The position numbers and the translations under genes were made by a program. 64,000 nt of DNA, taken from CAZMNY01 sp964567745 (GTDB lineage Bacteria; Planctomycetota; Planctomycetia; Pirellulales; Pirellulaceae). The notes under the pieces were generated by a model. That model was not told the origin of the DNA and did not search any database. It worked only from the letters and a program-made list of their open reading frames with translations. Location: the NCBI GenBank assembly GCA_964567745.1, contig CAZMNY010000013.1, positions 62,001 through 126,000 of the forward strand, written 5' to 3'. Shown one piece after another: positions 26,015-35,055 of this stretch (position 1 is the stretch's first letter; each line of letters starts with the position of its first letter).

Positions 26015-26437
26015 ATGAAGCTCAGCGAAACGTTTCCAAAAGAGGTTGTCACTGTCGATCCGGGCGCTTCCGTATTCGAAGTCGCGACCAAGATGCGCGA
26101 CGAGAACGTTGGTGCCGTCGTCGTAACGCGCGACAAGAAAGTCGTCGGCATCGTTACTGACCGCGACATTACGCTGAAGGCGGTGCTGGGCGACGCCACG
26201 CCTCACTCTTCCGTTTCTGATGTAATGACAACGGAAGTGCACACGATTTGGGATGATCAAGGCATCTTCAACGCGACCCAGTACTTCCGGAACCACAGCA
26301 CCCGCCGCCTGCCCATCATCGAACGCGACGACACGGTGGTCGGAATGATGACCGCCGACGATCTCTTCGGCCTGTTCTCACGTGAGCTCTTCAACATCGC
26401 CCACGCTCTCGAACCAGCTTTGGGTGAACATGTCTGA
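26015..26437 (+). CDS. CBS-domain pair protein
   Basis: 140 residues starting at ATG 26015, which has AAAGGAGGAAG just upstream. Two CBS motifs form one Bateman module: VVVTRDKKVVGIVTDRDIT (about 40-58) and RRLPIIERDDTVVGMMTADDL (near the end, split here as RRLPIIERDD and VVGMMTADDL). Such modules bind adenosine nucleotides and signal energy state. No catalytic domain is attached. It has its own sigma-54-type promoter and activator site, and a cytochrome gene follows 33 bp downstream. Confidence 0.85.
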   Translation: MKLSETFPKEVVTVDPGASVFEVATKMRDENVGAVVVTRDKKVVGIVTDRDITLKAVLGDATPHSSVSDVMTTEVHTIWDDQGIFNATQYFRNHSTRRLPIIERDDTVVGMMTADDLFGLFSRELFNIAHALEPALGEHV

Positions 26438-26470
26438 TCCGAGTAAGATTATATCAATGTAGGAGTTGCG

Positions 26471-27769
26471 ATGAAGATAATGTCGGCGAGTCAAGCTTGC
26501 GGCCTTGGGTGCCTACTGTTGGTATACCTGATTTCACCAGGGGCCATCGCCCAAGTCGAGTTCGAACAACCGCCGATCGAATACAGCTCGGCACCGGTTG
26601 ATGATCGAGTCGCGAAGTTGCAGCGAATGCTTGACACGGGCGAAACCGAGCTGGCTCACGACGACGAGCACGGCTATTTGCGATCCGTCCTGGAGCAACT
26701 CGGCGTGCCACAAGAATCTCAGGCGCTCGTCTTCTCCCAAACCAGTTTTCAGCTTCGCAAGATTTCGCCCCACCGACCACGGGCGATCTACTTCAACGAC
26801 GATGTTTACATAGGTTGGGTTCAGTACGGGGACGTCATTGAGTTGGCGTCCGTCGACAGCGCACAAGGCGCCGTCTTCTACACACTCGACCAAGAGAAAG
26901 CCGAGAAGCCGCGTTTCGTTCGCGATCGCGGGCAATGCATGATTTGTCACGCCTCGTCGCGCACGCAGGGTGTGCCGGGCTTGCTTGTGCGTTCAGTTTA
27001 CGCCAACGCGAGCGGCCGCCCTTGGTTCGGTTCGGGCACGTTCACGACCGACCATCGCAGCCCCTTCAAGCAACGCTGGGGAGGCTGGTATGTGACAGGC
27101 GAACACGGTTCGATGCGACACATGGGGAACGTCATCGCGCAGAATCGCCAGAACGGCGCCCAGATCGACTTCGAGGCTGGCGCGAACCGTCGCTCACTGG
27201 ATGGGCTGGTCAACACGAAACCCTACTTGCAGACATCGAGCGATGTTGTGGCGTTAATGGTGCTGGAACATCAAACGCAGATGCAGAACTTCATTACTCT
27301 CGGTAACTATGAGACTCGCCAGGCGCTTCACTACGACGGAGTGATGAACAAAGCTCTTGATCGCCGCGATGATTTTCGCAGCGATAGCGCCAAACGACGG
27401 ATTGAAGCCGCGACGACGAAGCTAGTCGACTACCTGCTGTTCACCGAGGAATTTGAGTTGACGTCGCCAGTGCACGGTGACGTTGCATTTCAACAGAGTT
27501 TCCTCGCCCGCGCAGTGAAGGACCGCCAGGGTCGCTCGCTGCGGGACTTTGATCTGACAAAGAGGCTGTTCAAGTATCCTTGCAGCTACCTGATCTACTC
27601 CGATGCGTTCAGCGAGTTGCCTTCCGCAGTCAAGTCGGAAGTGATGCTACAACTCGACGCAGCTCTCGACAGCTCGGAACGCGCTCCGCATCTCACCACG
27701 GGCGACCGCCGAGCGATCCGCGAGATTCTCTTTGACACTTTGCCCGATTTCGCGAGCCGCTCGCGTTGA
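26471..27769 (+). CDS. Exported single-haem protein of unknown function
   Basis: 432 residues. Signal peptide with SACGL-type hydrophobic core (GLGCLLLVYLISPGAIAQ). One haem motif CMICH near residue 157, preceded by FYTLDQEKAEKPRFVRDRGQ and followed by VPGLLVRSVYANASGRPWFG. The remainder shows no second haem or known enzyme motif. I know this only as a conserved large protein with one c-type haem in planctomycetes and proteobacteria. Periplasmic. ATG 26471 has AGGAG upstream; co-transcription with the CBS gene is likely. Confidence 0.65.
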   Translation: MKIMSASQACGLGCLLLVYLISPGAIAQVEFEQPPIEYSSAPVDDRVAKLQRMLDTGETELAHDDEHGYLRSVLEQLGVPQESQALVFSQTSFQLRKISPHRPRAIYFNDDVYIGWVQYGDVIELASVDSAQGAVFYTLDQEKAEKPRFVRDRGQCMICHASSRTQGVPGLLVRSVYANASGRPWFGSGTFTTDHRSPFKQRWGGWYVTGEHGSMRHMGNVIAQNRQNGAQIDFEAGANRRSLDGLVNTKPYLQTSSDVVALMVLEHQTQMQNFITLGNYETRQALHYDGVMNKALDRRDDFRSDSAKRRIEAATTKLVDYLLFTEEFELTSPVHGDVAFQQSFLARAVKDRQGRSLRDFDLTKRLFKYPCSYLIYSDAFSELPSAVKSEVMLQLDAALDSSERAPHLTTGDRRAIREILFDTLPDFASRSR

Positions 27770-27898
27770 GCTCCGCCGAGCCATCGTTCACCCTATCAGT
27801 GTGACTGGAACAGAGTCCTTGGGGGAGGCGGGAGGCAAGGCGTCATAGCGGAATTGCAGCATTCGCTCGCAAGAGGACAAGCGCCGCGTCCCTTCATT

Positions 27899-28348
27899 TC
27901 AGGTTGTTACGGCTTCCTCCGGCACCGGCTGTTTCACGATCGCCACCGGGCAGTGTGCGTGACGTATTATCGCTTCGGCGACGCTTCCCATGAGAAGCCT
28001 CCGGAGGCCAGTCCGTCCGTGCGTTCCCAACACGATCAGGTCGGCACGTAGTTGCTTCGCCAGTCGCAAGATGCTTTGTGCTGGGTCGCCAGTTAAGAGC
28101 CACTGCTCGTGGGACACGTCAGCATCGCCGGGCAGCACTTCCGCAAGAGCCTTCTTCAGCGATTCCAGGTCCGCAAACGGCGGGATGTCCTCAGCCTTAC
28201 AGTCCCCGTCATAGAGTCCGAACGGTTCCTTGACATATGCAATGTGTAGCTTCGCGGCATTACTACGAGCCAACGAGATCGCTAGGTGGAGCAGAGCTTC
28301 ACTCGATTCACTAAAGTCAATCGCGACGATAATGTTCTTGGCTTTCAT
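27899..28348 (-). CDS. Universal stress protein (single domain)
   Basis: 149 residues from ATG 28348. The N-terminal strand IIVAIDFSESSEALL carries the conserved Asp; the C-terminal nucleotide-binding loop GTHGRTGLRRLLMGSVAEAII matches G-x2-G-x9-G-(S/T), so ATP binding is expected. Cytosolic. It is the last gene of the focA-fdh operon, 10 bp after the membrane PH-like gene. Confidence 0.93.
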   Translation of the reverse strand: MKAKNIIVAIDFSESSEALLHLAISLARSNAAKLHIAYVKEPFGLYDGDCKAEDIPPFADLESLKKALAEVLPGDADVSHEQWLLTGDPAQSILRLAKQLRADLIVLGTHGRTGLRRLLMGSVAEAIIRHAHCPVAIVKQPVPEEAVTT

Positions 28349-28358
28349 CGGATCGACC

Positions 28359-28823
28359 TCATGGAGTGCTCGTGTCTTCTGTTGGCAACTGACTGTGCAG
28401 AAACTGTGCCAAGTTCGCGGCGTCGTTCGTTCCAATCCGCAGCTTTCGTCCGTTCACGACGAGTACGACGCAATCGAAGCCCCACAGGTTGTACGTCCAG
28501 CCGCGCCCCGGAATGTAGTGAATGCCCCAGCCATCAATGAAAGAACTGCGGGCCTGTTCCGCCGACGTGATGTCTTCGTAGCGGATACGGGTCCCAAAAC
28601 AAGGCAACGGCCCGTAACGCACTGATAATGAGTCCCCTTCGTCGATCACTCTCAAGTGCATGAACATCGAACCGAGCAGAAAGAACAACACGCCGGCCGC
28701 AACGAGGATTCCGGCAACGGCTACGCTTTCCTTGTGAGTTACCCACGCGCCCCACAACGAGACGATTCCGAACGGGTAGAGAATCCAATGGAGCGGTGCG
28801 CGTTGGGTGTGTTCGTAGCTCAT
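28359..28823 (-). CDS. Membrane protein with PH-like domain
   Basis: 154 residues from ATG 28823. Two membrane helices (about 14-34 and 38-58, SVAVAGILVAAGVLFFLLG) precede a beta-rich segment (about 58-145) with YEDITSAEQARSS and FDCVVLVVNGRKLRIGTND, typical of bacterial PH-like domains. Function unknown. It lies 11 bp after fdhA and 10 bp before a USP gene, so it belongs to the formate dehydrogenase operon; a membrane-association role for that enzyme is a guess. Confidence 0.6.
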   Translation of the reverse strand: MSYEHTQRAPLHWILYPFGIVSLWGAWVTHKESVAVAGILVAAGVLFFLLGSMFMHLRVIDEGDSLSVRYGPLPCFGTRIRYEDITSAEQARSSFIDGWGIHYIPGRGWTYNLWGFDCVVLVVNGRKLRIGTNDAANLAQFLHSQLPTEDTSTP

Positions 28824-28834
28824 TATCACTACCT

Positions 28835-31390
28835 CTAACTCGCTTCGACCGTCACCGCACAAACTTTAAATTCGGGAATCTTCGCGACAGGGTCGAGTGC
28901 GGAGATTGTCAGGTTGTTCGCGTTTGCTAGGCCCGGAAAGTGAAACGTGCCAAAGACGACACCGGTGGGCACCCGATCAGTGACTTTGGCGACGGCGTTC
29001 ATCTTGCCGCGGCGCGAGCGGAGTTGAATCTCGGAGTCGTCGTCGATGTTCAGGCGGCGCGAGTCTTCGGGGCTGATCTCAACCAGCGAACGCGGATGAA
29101 CGGTCGCCAGCCCAGCATCCCGCCGAGTCAACTCGCCGCCGTGCCAGTGATAGAGGACTCGGCCTGTTGTGAAGAGGAGGGGATAGTCGTCGTCGGGTAG
29201 TTCCTTGGCGTCGACGTGCTCGACCGCATGGAACTTGCCTTTGCCACGAGTGAACTTGCCGACGTGCAAGATCGGTGTACCGGGATGGTCGGGTGATGGG
29301 ACAGGCCACTGCAAACGCTCGCCGCGATCAAGACGCTCGTGACTGACGCCGGTATACGACGGCGTTAACAAGACGTCCGCATAGTCAGCAGTCTCGGAAT
29401 TCAATATCTCTTGCAGGACAACGAACTCGGCTTGCTCAAGACACGCCCGCGCGTGATTGCTGTCTGGCTCCGACATGGCCGGGTCTTCGCCGAGGATATA
29501 GAGGGCGCGAACGTCGCCTCGCCCGGCCCCTTCGACCATCTCGGTGACGGTTAGACCAGGGGTCGTGGGGCAAGCTTCTAGCTTGTCTGTCGGTTCGGTC
29601 TGGAGCGCCCACGCGCGTGCAAACTTCTCATGAGCCGCTGCATCGCCAACTGGCTGATATCCCGGATAAACATTCGGAAGCGCGCCCATGTCACACGCAC
29701 CTTGCACGTTGTTCTGTCCGCGAAGTGGATTCACGCCGCCGCCGGGGAGCCCCATGTTGCCGAGCAGCATCTGCAGATTGGCCAGGCTGAGCACGTTGAG
29801 CACGCCTGTCGTGTGCTGCGTGATCCCCATCGCCCAGATGACCGCCATCGGTTTGTTCGATGAAAGAAGGTCTGCGGCTAGTGCGATGTCTTCCACCGGA
29901 ACTCCCGTGATATCGGAGGTTGCCTCTAATGAGCACTTGTCAACGATCTCCGCAAGCGACTCAAAATCCTCGCAGCGGCTACCGATGAACTCGCGATCAT
30001 GCCGGTCGTGTTCGATGATCCAACGCATGATCCCGTTCAGCAGCGCGGCATCCGTGCCAGGTCTTTGGCGCATGTGAAGAGCTGCGAACTCGGTGATGTC
30101 GATCTTGCGCGGATCGGCGACGACGAGTTTCGCACCACGACGGCGAACTGCCTGCCGCAGCTTCGTGCCGAACACCGGATGCTGCTCGGTCGTGTTCGAG
30201 CCGATAATGAAAACCGCTTCGGCGTGCTCGGCGATGTCATCCATCGAGTTGCTCATTGCACCAGAGCCAAACGCCATGACCAGACCGGCCACCGTTGAGG
30301 AGTGTCACAAGCGGGCGCAATGATCGACGTTGTTCGTGCCGAGAATCTGCCGCGCGAACTTCTGCATCAAGTAGTTTTCTTCATTCGTGCATTTGGCAGA
30401 TGTTAGCACGCCCAAAGCATCTGGCCCCGACTCGCGCTTCACCCGCGTGAACTTCTTTGCGACAAGATCGAAGGTGGTGTCCCAACTAACCGGCACCCAG
30501 TCGCCGCGATGTTGAAGTGCGTTTGGTTTTGGCTTTCCTTCGAGCAAGTACGGCCGGACCAACGGCTCCGTGAGGCGATCCGAGTGGTGAATGAATCCAT
30601 ATCCGTAACGTCCCTTCACACACAGCGACATGCCGTTGACCGGCGCGTCGGGGTTTGACGTAATGCGAACAATCTTGTCATCCTTGACATTCAAGTCGAA
30701 TTGACAGCCAACGCCGCAATACGTGCACGTCGTCGTGACGAGCCGATCCGGCCGCGGCTGCCCGAACGAAGGCTTGTCCGTCAACGCTCCAGTCGGACAA
30801 TACGCCGCACACGCTCCACACGACTCGCAACGCGCGTCGAGCATCGTCGAGTCCATCCCCGCAATGATCTTCGCATCGTGACCTTTATTGCCGACTCCCC
30901 AAACATCCCGGCATTGCAGTTCGTCACAGGCCCGAACGCATCGCGTGCAAAGGATGCACTTGTTCAAATCAACGCGCACAAACGGATTCGGATCAGCATC
31001 GACGGCGTAGCGAGGCGGAGGGTTAATCCCGTCGCGCAGCCGAACATCGTAGTGCTTCACCCATCTCATCAATTCATTTGATTCGTAGTCAACGTCGTCT
31101 GCGTCGACGTAGTTGCGAAGCAGCAACTCCAGCACAAAGCGCCGAGCCTTGACGACAGATGGCGACTCCGTGTGTATGACCATGCCGTCAATTGCGGGCT
31201 GCGAACAGGCAGGAACTTGGCGATCCCAGCCCTCGACATCCACCATGCAGAGTCGGCATGAACCTACTGTGCTGAGGTCCGGGTGATAGCAAAGCGCGGG
31301 GATCTCGATATCGTGCGCGCGGGCGACGTCCAGAAGCGATTGCCTTTCGTCTGCGACGACCGTCCTTCGGTTGATGGTCAACGTTGTCAT
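28835..31390 (-). CDS. fdhA: Selenocysteine-containing formate dehydrogenase, alpha subunit
   Basis: One 851-residue gene read through an in-frame TGA at 30305-30307 (codon 362). Upstream of it comes NNVDHCARL, downstream HSSTVAGL, which aligns with E. coli FdhF NNVDCCARV-Sec-HGPSVAGL at the catalytic residue. Domains in order: [2Fe-2S] (CYHPDLSTVGSCRLC), two [4Fe-4S] (CILCTRCVRAC, CESCGACAAYC), the Mo/W domain cluster CTYCGVGC, molybdopterin domain, and a C-terminal MoCo-binding domain (VFGTFHFPGLANANNLT). A hairpin with GGUCU in its apical loop starts at the same distance from UGA as in the fdhF SECIS. It oxidises formate to CO2. The start overlaps focA by 4 bp. Confidence 0.9.
30281..30307 (-). 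promoter_or_regulatory. Selenocysteine codon and putative SECIS element
   Basis: UGA (30307-30305) is followed by a small hairpin whose upper stem GGCC/GGUC closes a GGUCU loop, nucleotides 22-26 after the U of UGA. In E. coli fdhF the SelB-binding GGU occupies the same position. The stem includes one G-U pair and extends by U-A and G-U. Confidence 0.7.
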
Positions 31391-32265
31391 GGCTGCAACT
31401 GCCTTGACCGTGGCCGAAGATAGATGAACCAGTACACGGCCCCGACCATCACCGCGCCGCCGATGAGATTGCCAATCGTCACCGGCAGGAGGTTGTTCAA
31501 CACAAAGGCTGACCATGTGAGCCCATCGAAGTCGGCAGCCGAAAACGCAGCGTCATCCCAGAAGCTTGCCGGTGCCCAGCTCCTGATGAAGAGGCCGATC
31601 GGGATGAAGTACTTGTTTGCGACGCAGTGCTCGAAGCCACAGGCGACGAATGCTGCGATCGGTGGCACGATGCAGAGAATGCGATCCGTCGTCGTTCGCG
31701 CACTGAACGAGAGCCATACGGCAAGACACACCAGCACGTTACATAACGCGCCTAAAGCGATGGCTTCAACAAACCCCAACTCGGTTTTCGCTGCCGCGAT
31801 TCGCAACGCGGTTGCTCCGACTTCACCGCCGGCAGACTGATACTGGCCGCTCAGGAACACCAGGAGCGCCGTCCCGATTGCGCCGGCCGAGTTGCCGAGA
31901 TAAACGATACACCAGTTGCGTAATAGTGAGGCGGTGCTGACTTTCCCACCGACCCACGCCATCACGATCAAGTTGTTGCCCGTGAACAATTCCGCCCCGC
32001 CAACGATCACCAAGATTAGTCCCAGCGAGAACACGACGCCGGTGAGCAGCTTGCTGACGCCGTAAGGCAGCTCGCTCCCGCCCGTAGCGGCCGTTGTCGC
32101 GAAGACCGCTCCCAACGCGATGAACGCACCCGCGAGAAACCCCAAAGCGAACATCGTCGTGGCATCCATGTTCGCCTTGTTGACACCGACCGCTTCGGCC
32201 TTGGCAGCCATCTCCGGCGGAAGCAGAGCGTCGACGGTATGTGAGACGGTCGAGTCAGTGGACAT
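31387..32265 (-). CDS. focA: Formate/nitrite transporter (FocA/NirC family)
   Basis: 292 residues from ATG 32265 (GGGGTG upstream; GTG 32274 is an alternative). Six membrane segments and family motifs: ALGFLAGAFIALGAVF, ELFTGNNLIVMAWVGGK (TGNN), GALCNVLVCLAVWLSF (NxLVC), and GNLIGGAVMVG. The 4-bp overlap with fdhA points to formate as the substrate, although the nrf genes leave nitrite possible. Pentameric inner-membrane channel by family. Confidence 0.9.
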   Translation of the reverse strand: MSTDSTVSHTVDALLPPEMAAKAEAVGVNKANMDATTMFALGFLAGAFIALGAVFATTAATGGSELPYGVSKLLTGVVFSLGLILVIVGGAELFTGNNLIVMAWVGGKVSTASLLRNWCIVYLGNSAGAIGTALLVFLSGQYQSAGGEVGATALRIAAAKTELGFVEAIALGALCNVLVCLAVWLSFSARTTTDRILCIVPPIAAFVACGFEHCVANKYFIPIGLFIRSWAPASFWDDAAFSAADFDGLTWSAFVLNNLLPVTIGNLIGGAVMVGAVYWFIYLRPRSRQLQP

Positions 32266-32341
32266 GTTCTTCACCCCTACATCGACTGCTCACAGCACTG
32301 ATGTGCTTGGCTTAGCGACCGTTGGGGGTCTCTCAGATTGT

Positions 32342-32734
32342 CTAATCATATGCCTCAAATAGCGTTTCAAATGCGCGGTGAAGGGCCTCACGCCACTGTT
32401 GCTGAAGCTCGATGTCCCAATCGGAGCCGTGGTACTCGGCCAGCGTTTCAATCAGGCAGTCCTCGAATACTGGATATACGTCTTTGGGGACGCCCAGTGA
32501 TTGATGCTGTTCACCAAGCATAAGGAGATGAGTTCTCGCCACCGTCGACGAGCCGACGTAGTTGAGCTCTATGGTGTTCAGGGCCGTCGTCAGCATCACC
32601 GACTGTCGTTGTAAATCGACGCCACGAAACAGATCGTTGATCCTGGGGTCCCGATTCAAGAACCTCGTATAGAATCTTCCGATGACGAGTTCTTCGTCGC
32701 TCTGGAGTTCTCGGATACTCTCGACGATATTCAT
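32342..32734 (-). CDS. Single-domain globin
   Basis: 130 residues. FYTRFLNRDPRINDLFRGVDLQRQSVML gives the A-E region (shown in part: FYTRFLNRDPRINDLF), followed by a His-containing F-helix segment RTHLLMLGEQHQSLGV, as in flavohaemoglobin-like globins. It ends with WREALHRAFETLFEAYD. It should bind O2 or NO. It is closely related in pattern to the globin at 59562-59981. It lies 76 bp before focA on the same strand. A good -24 box (TGGCACG) but no -12 box is seen upstream. Confidence 0.8.
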   Translation of the reverse strand: MNIVESIRELQSDEELVIGRFYTRFLNRDPRINDLFRGVDLQRQSVMLTTALNTIELNYVGSSTVARTHLLMLGEQHQSLGVPKDVYPVFEDCLIETLAEYHGSDWDIELQQQWREALHRAFETLFEAYD

Positions 32735-32913
32735 CGCATCGCCTCCCGAACAGTTGAGGCTCGTTAAGAAGCGTTTTTAGCTGGTTGGCTTCGTACGGCG
32801 GGTTGTGGCCGTGACTGTTTGATCAACTCCTTCACCGTTCGATCGACCCGTGCCAAAACGTCAGTCCAAGTTCCTACGAACCGGTCGCGGACGCATCGCA
32901 CGATGAATAGCGA

Positions 32914-33342
32914 CTAATCGCGCAGGACGAGGACTGGGCAATGGGCAAGCCGCGTCACGCGCTCAGCGACCGACCCGATCAACAGATGCTTGAGTCCCGT
33001 CCGCCCGTGCGATGTCAGCACGATCAAGTCCGCTTCCTCGCGTTCGGCTAATGCCGTGATCTCGTGACCGGGGTCGCCGAACACAATGTCCGTCGAAACA
33101 TCAGATTGTTCCGCACTAGCGAGGCGTTCGCGAAGGGCTTTCATCGTGTGGCGAGTGCGGCTTTCCGAGTCGACGGTCCGCCACATTTCGCCCGGCGACA
33201 TCGTCGTTTCATCTTGCAGCACATGGACGACGATCACGTTGCCAGGGTCGTCGACCAGGTCTAAGGCGGTATCAATCGCCGTGAAAGACTTGTCGGAGAA
33301 ATCGATGGGAACGATAACCTTTTGTTTGGGTAACCAAGTCAT
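32914..33342 (-). CDS. Universal stress protein (single domain)
   Basis: 142 residues from ATG 33342. VIVPIDFSDKSFTAIDTAL at the N-terminus and SHGRTGLKHLLIGSVAERVT at the C-terminus give the complete ATP-binding signature. It is most like the USP at 47440-47880: both have VFGDPGHEI or VEFGDPGHRI and end in LAHCPVLVLR. It is the fourth gene of a USP-hemerythrin-cytochrome-USP operon. Repeat R1 lies just upstream. Confidence 0.92.
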   Translation of the reverse strand: MTWLPKQKVIVPIDFSDKSFTAIDTALDLVDDPGNVIVVHVLQDETTMSPGEMWRTVDSESRTRHTMKALRERLASAEQSDVSTDIVFGDPGHEITALAEREEADLIVLTSHGRTGLKHLLIGSVAERVTRLAHCPVLVLRD

Positions 33343-33369
33343 GTGTTGTCTCCTTGTGTTGAGTCTGTC

Positions 33370-33422
33370 GTAGCCGAACTCGTGCGAGTTCGGAGCCTCA
33401 GAAGTCTCACGACTTCTGCTAC
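33370..33422. repeat. Double-hairpin repeat R1, copy 1
   Basis: GTAGCCGAACTCG...CGAGTTCGGA forms the first hairpin and AGAAGTC...GACTTCT the second; the unit ends GCTAC. The closing CTA is the stop codon of the cytochrome gene on the minus strand. Two further copies lie at 34297 and 36116. Confidence 0.85.
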
Positions 33423-33817
33423 GGTGCTGAACCAACTCCCACGCTGCGAACATACTTGTGGCATTCCACGCATTTCATCGTGATGCCAACGTAGGCCAGA
33501 GTTGCTCCATCCAAGTTCTCTTCTTTAGCTGCCTTGGCGAGCGACTTCGTAGTGCGGCGGAAGTCCTCGCTCAGCCGGCGATACTCGGCGGTTTGCAGCA
33601 CATTCCAGTCGGTCTCCAAGCTGAGCACCGTCAACGCACTCGAATGTCTCTCCAATGAATCGAAGTCCTCGGTCGCCAAGCCCTCCAGCAACGCTTGCGA
33701 ATGATCGAGCTTCGCCTGCATGATCGCCTTTGTCTTGTCACCAGCAGGGCCTTGCGCGAAAGCAACTGCGACTAATCCGAAAACGAACGCAACGGCTGTT
33801 ATCAACGCTGATTTCAT
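33419..33817 (-). CDS. Small exported monohaem c-type cytochrome
   Basis: 132 residues from ATG 33817 (GGAGAG upstream). Signal peptide MKSALITAVAFVFGLVAVAFAQ. The helical mature part contains one C-terminal CVECH haem motif preceded by EENLDGATLAYVGITMK. It is a paralogue of the gene at 25362-25742. The hemerythrin gene ends 2 bp upstream. The stop codon lies inside repeat R1. Confidence 0.8.
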   Translation of the reverse strand: MKSALITAVAFVFGLVAVAFAQGPAGDKTKAIMQAKLDHSQALLEGLATEDFDSLERHSSALTVLSLETDWNVLQTAEYRRLSEDFRRTTKSLAKAAKEENLDGATLAYVGITMKCVECHKYVRSVGVGSAP

Positions 33818-33819
33818 GT

Positions 33820-34266
33820 TCACTCTCCGTAACGTGCTGTGTCGTCGGGTTCAAACTCACCAGTACCGAACGCGGTCTGCAGAATACGGTTCTCCGCGGC
33901 TTCGTGAGCGTGCAGGATCTTCGCGAACTGCCGAAACGATTCATGGAAGTCGGGTGTCTGAGATTCGTCCGACCGCGCGATGAGCCGGTCAAGCAGCTTC
34001 AAGATGTCCGCGTGCTCGTGCTCGATTCGGGAAACGTCCGGCGACAAACGCGGATCGCAGCAGACAGCTTCTTCGAGGCAACCACCTTGTTCTTCTTCCA
34101 CGAAATGGGCCGACAGCGTCTCGCGGAGCTGCTGCAAGTAGCCGCGCATTCGAAGCGGATCGCTGGCACGCAACTCGTGCTCGACGAGTACGACCGCCTC
34201 GTGAATCTGCTTGTGTTCACTTCGCAGATGCTCGACGTAGGCTTGGCATTCCGCATAGTCACGCAT
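33820..34266 (-). CDS. Hemerythrin-like protein
   Basis: 148 residues. A four-helix bundle with spaced His and acidic residues: EHKQIHEAVVLVEHEL, LSAHFVEEEQGG, RIEHEHADILKLLDRL and LHAHEAAENRILQ. These give the H...HxxxE...HxxxD-type ligand set of a non-haem di-iron oxygen-binding site. Sensing or storing O2, NO or iron are the family options. It is in an operon between a USP and a cytochrome, under a sigma-54-like promoter. A similar protein is encoded at 48120-48566. Confidence 0.8.
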   Translation of the reverse strand: MRDYAECQAYVEHLRSEHKQIHEAVVLVEHELRASDPLRMRGYLQQLRETLSAHFVEEEQGGCLEEAVCCDPRLSPDVSRIEHEHADILKLLDRLIARSDESQTPDFHESFRQFAKILHAHEAAENRILQTAFGTGEFEPDDTARYGE

Positions 34267-34296
34267 CGTTACATCTCACTTCCACCGTCAACTGGC

Positions 34297-34355
34297 GTAG
34301 CCGAACTCGCCAGAGTTCGGATTGGGTCGTCGGAAGTCTTCGCGACTTCCACTAC
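34297..34355. repeat. Double-hairpin repeat R1, copy 2
   Basis: GTAGCCGAACTCGCCAGAGT begins the first hairpin; GGAAGTC-ttcgc-GACTTCC is the second; it ends CACTAC. Its CTA (34352-34354) is the stop codon of the minus-strand USP gene. Confidence 0.85.
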
Positions 34356-34795
34356 ACGACCGTCGCTTTGTTCGCCGGTTGCTTGTAAGTCAGCACGGGG
34401 CATCCCGCTCGCCGCACAATCGCTTCGGCGACGCTTCCCATCAGCATCCGTGTCAAACCAGTCCGTCCGTGCGTTCCCATGACGATCATGTCGATGTCTT
34501 CATCCTTGGCGAAACGCACAATCGCGTGAGCCGGATCGCCGGTGATCAATCGATGCTCGTAGGAAACGGCCGGATCAGTCGGTTCGACTTTATGCAGCAT
34601 CTTCAACAGCTCGTCACGAGCGGGTTCGGGCATGCCGTAGTACAGGTCGCCGCCTCCGTAAGCCGACGGCGGTTCTTCAGCATGCACGATCACGAGCTTT
34701 GCAGCCGCGTCACGAGCCAACGCCGTTGCCATCTCCAAGGCGGCATCCCCGGTGTGCGAGAAGTCGGTCGGAAAGAGAATCTTCTTTGCCTGCAT
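34352..34795 (-). CDS. Universal stress protein (single domain)
   Basis: 147 residues from ATG 34795 (TTGGAGGAC upstream). ILFPTDFSHTGDAALEMAT and GTHGRTGLTRMLMGSVAEAIV are the two halves of the nucleotide site. The middle region contains YGGGDLYYGMPEPARDEL. First gene of the operon that continues with hemerythrin, cytochrome and a second USP. A near-perfect sigma-54 promoter and an exact activator site lie upstream, shared with the divergent exchanger gene. Confidence 0.93.
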   Translation of the reverse strand: MQAKKILFPTDFSHTGDAALEMATALARDAAAKLVIVHAEEPPSAYGGGDLYYGMPEPARDELLKMLHKVEPTDPAVSYEHRLITGDPAHAIVRFAKDEDIDMIVMGTHGRTGLTRMLMGSVAEAIVRRAGCPVLTYKQPANKATVV

Positions 34796-34891
34796 CGTCG
34801 TGTCCTCCAAAGAGAAGGTTGAATTGTCCGCAGGAGTGGTAACGCAAGTGCCGCGCCAAACGTCGAAGGATGGCTGCGTTTGTCACTTTGC

Positions 34892-34907
34892 TACCAAGAC
34901 CGTGCCA
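34892..34907 (-). promoter_or_regulatory. Sigma-54-like promoter, imperfect -12 box
   Basis: TGGCACGGTCTTGGTA on the minus strand: perfect -24 box, but GT instead of GC at -12. It precedes the USP-hemerythrin-cytochrome operon. Confidence 0.5.
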
Positions 34908-34920
34908 GACCGCACACAAC

Positions 34921-34935
34921 CGCGCGACTACGCAC
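34921..34935. promoter_or_regulatory. Putative activator site GTGCG-N4-CGCGCG
   Basis: Exact on the minus strand, spacer TAGT. It lies between the divergent USP and exchanger promoters, 15 bp from one -24 element and 93 bp from the other. Confidence 0.7.
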
Positions 34936-34944
34936 GTGCATACA

Positions 34945-34969
34945 TGAGCGGTGGCGCTAGCCGCGGGCC
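34945..34969. repeat. Repeat R3, single arm
   Basis: TGAGCGGTGGCGCTAGCCGC followed by GGGCC. Related arms lie at 43281 and as an inverted pair at 62451-62533. Confidence 0.6.
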
Positions 34970-35026
34970 TTGCACGCACTGCTTGCTTGTGGAGCGCCCG
35001 ACGTTAGCGTGTGCGGCCCACGGACT

Positions 35027-35043
35027 CGGCACGCCCTTTGCCT
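35027..35043 (+). promoter_or_regulatory. Sigma-54-type promoter of the cation exchanger gene
   Basis: CGGCACGCCCTTTGCC, GG-N10-GC (35028/35040). The predicted transcription start is within a few bases of ATG 35056, so the mRNA may be almost leaderless. Confidence 0.7.
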
Positions 35044-35055
35044 ACAGACGAATCT

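Noticed and set aside
32835..32860. Sigma-54 promoter upstream of the globin at 32734
   Set aside because: TGGCACG is a good -24 box but the -12 position reads GATC; not counted.
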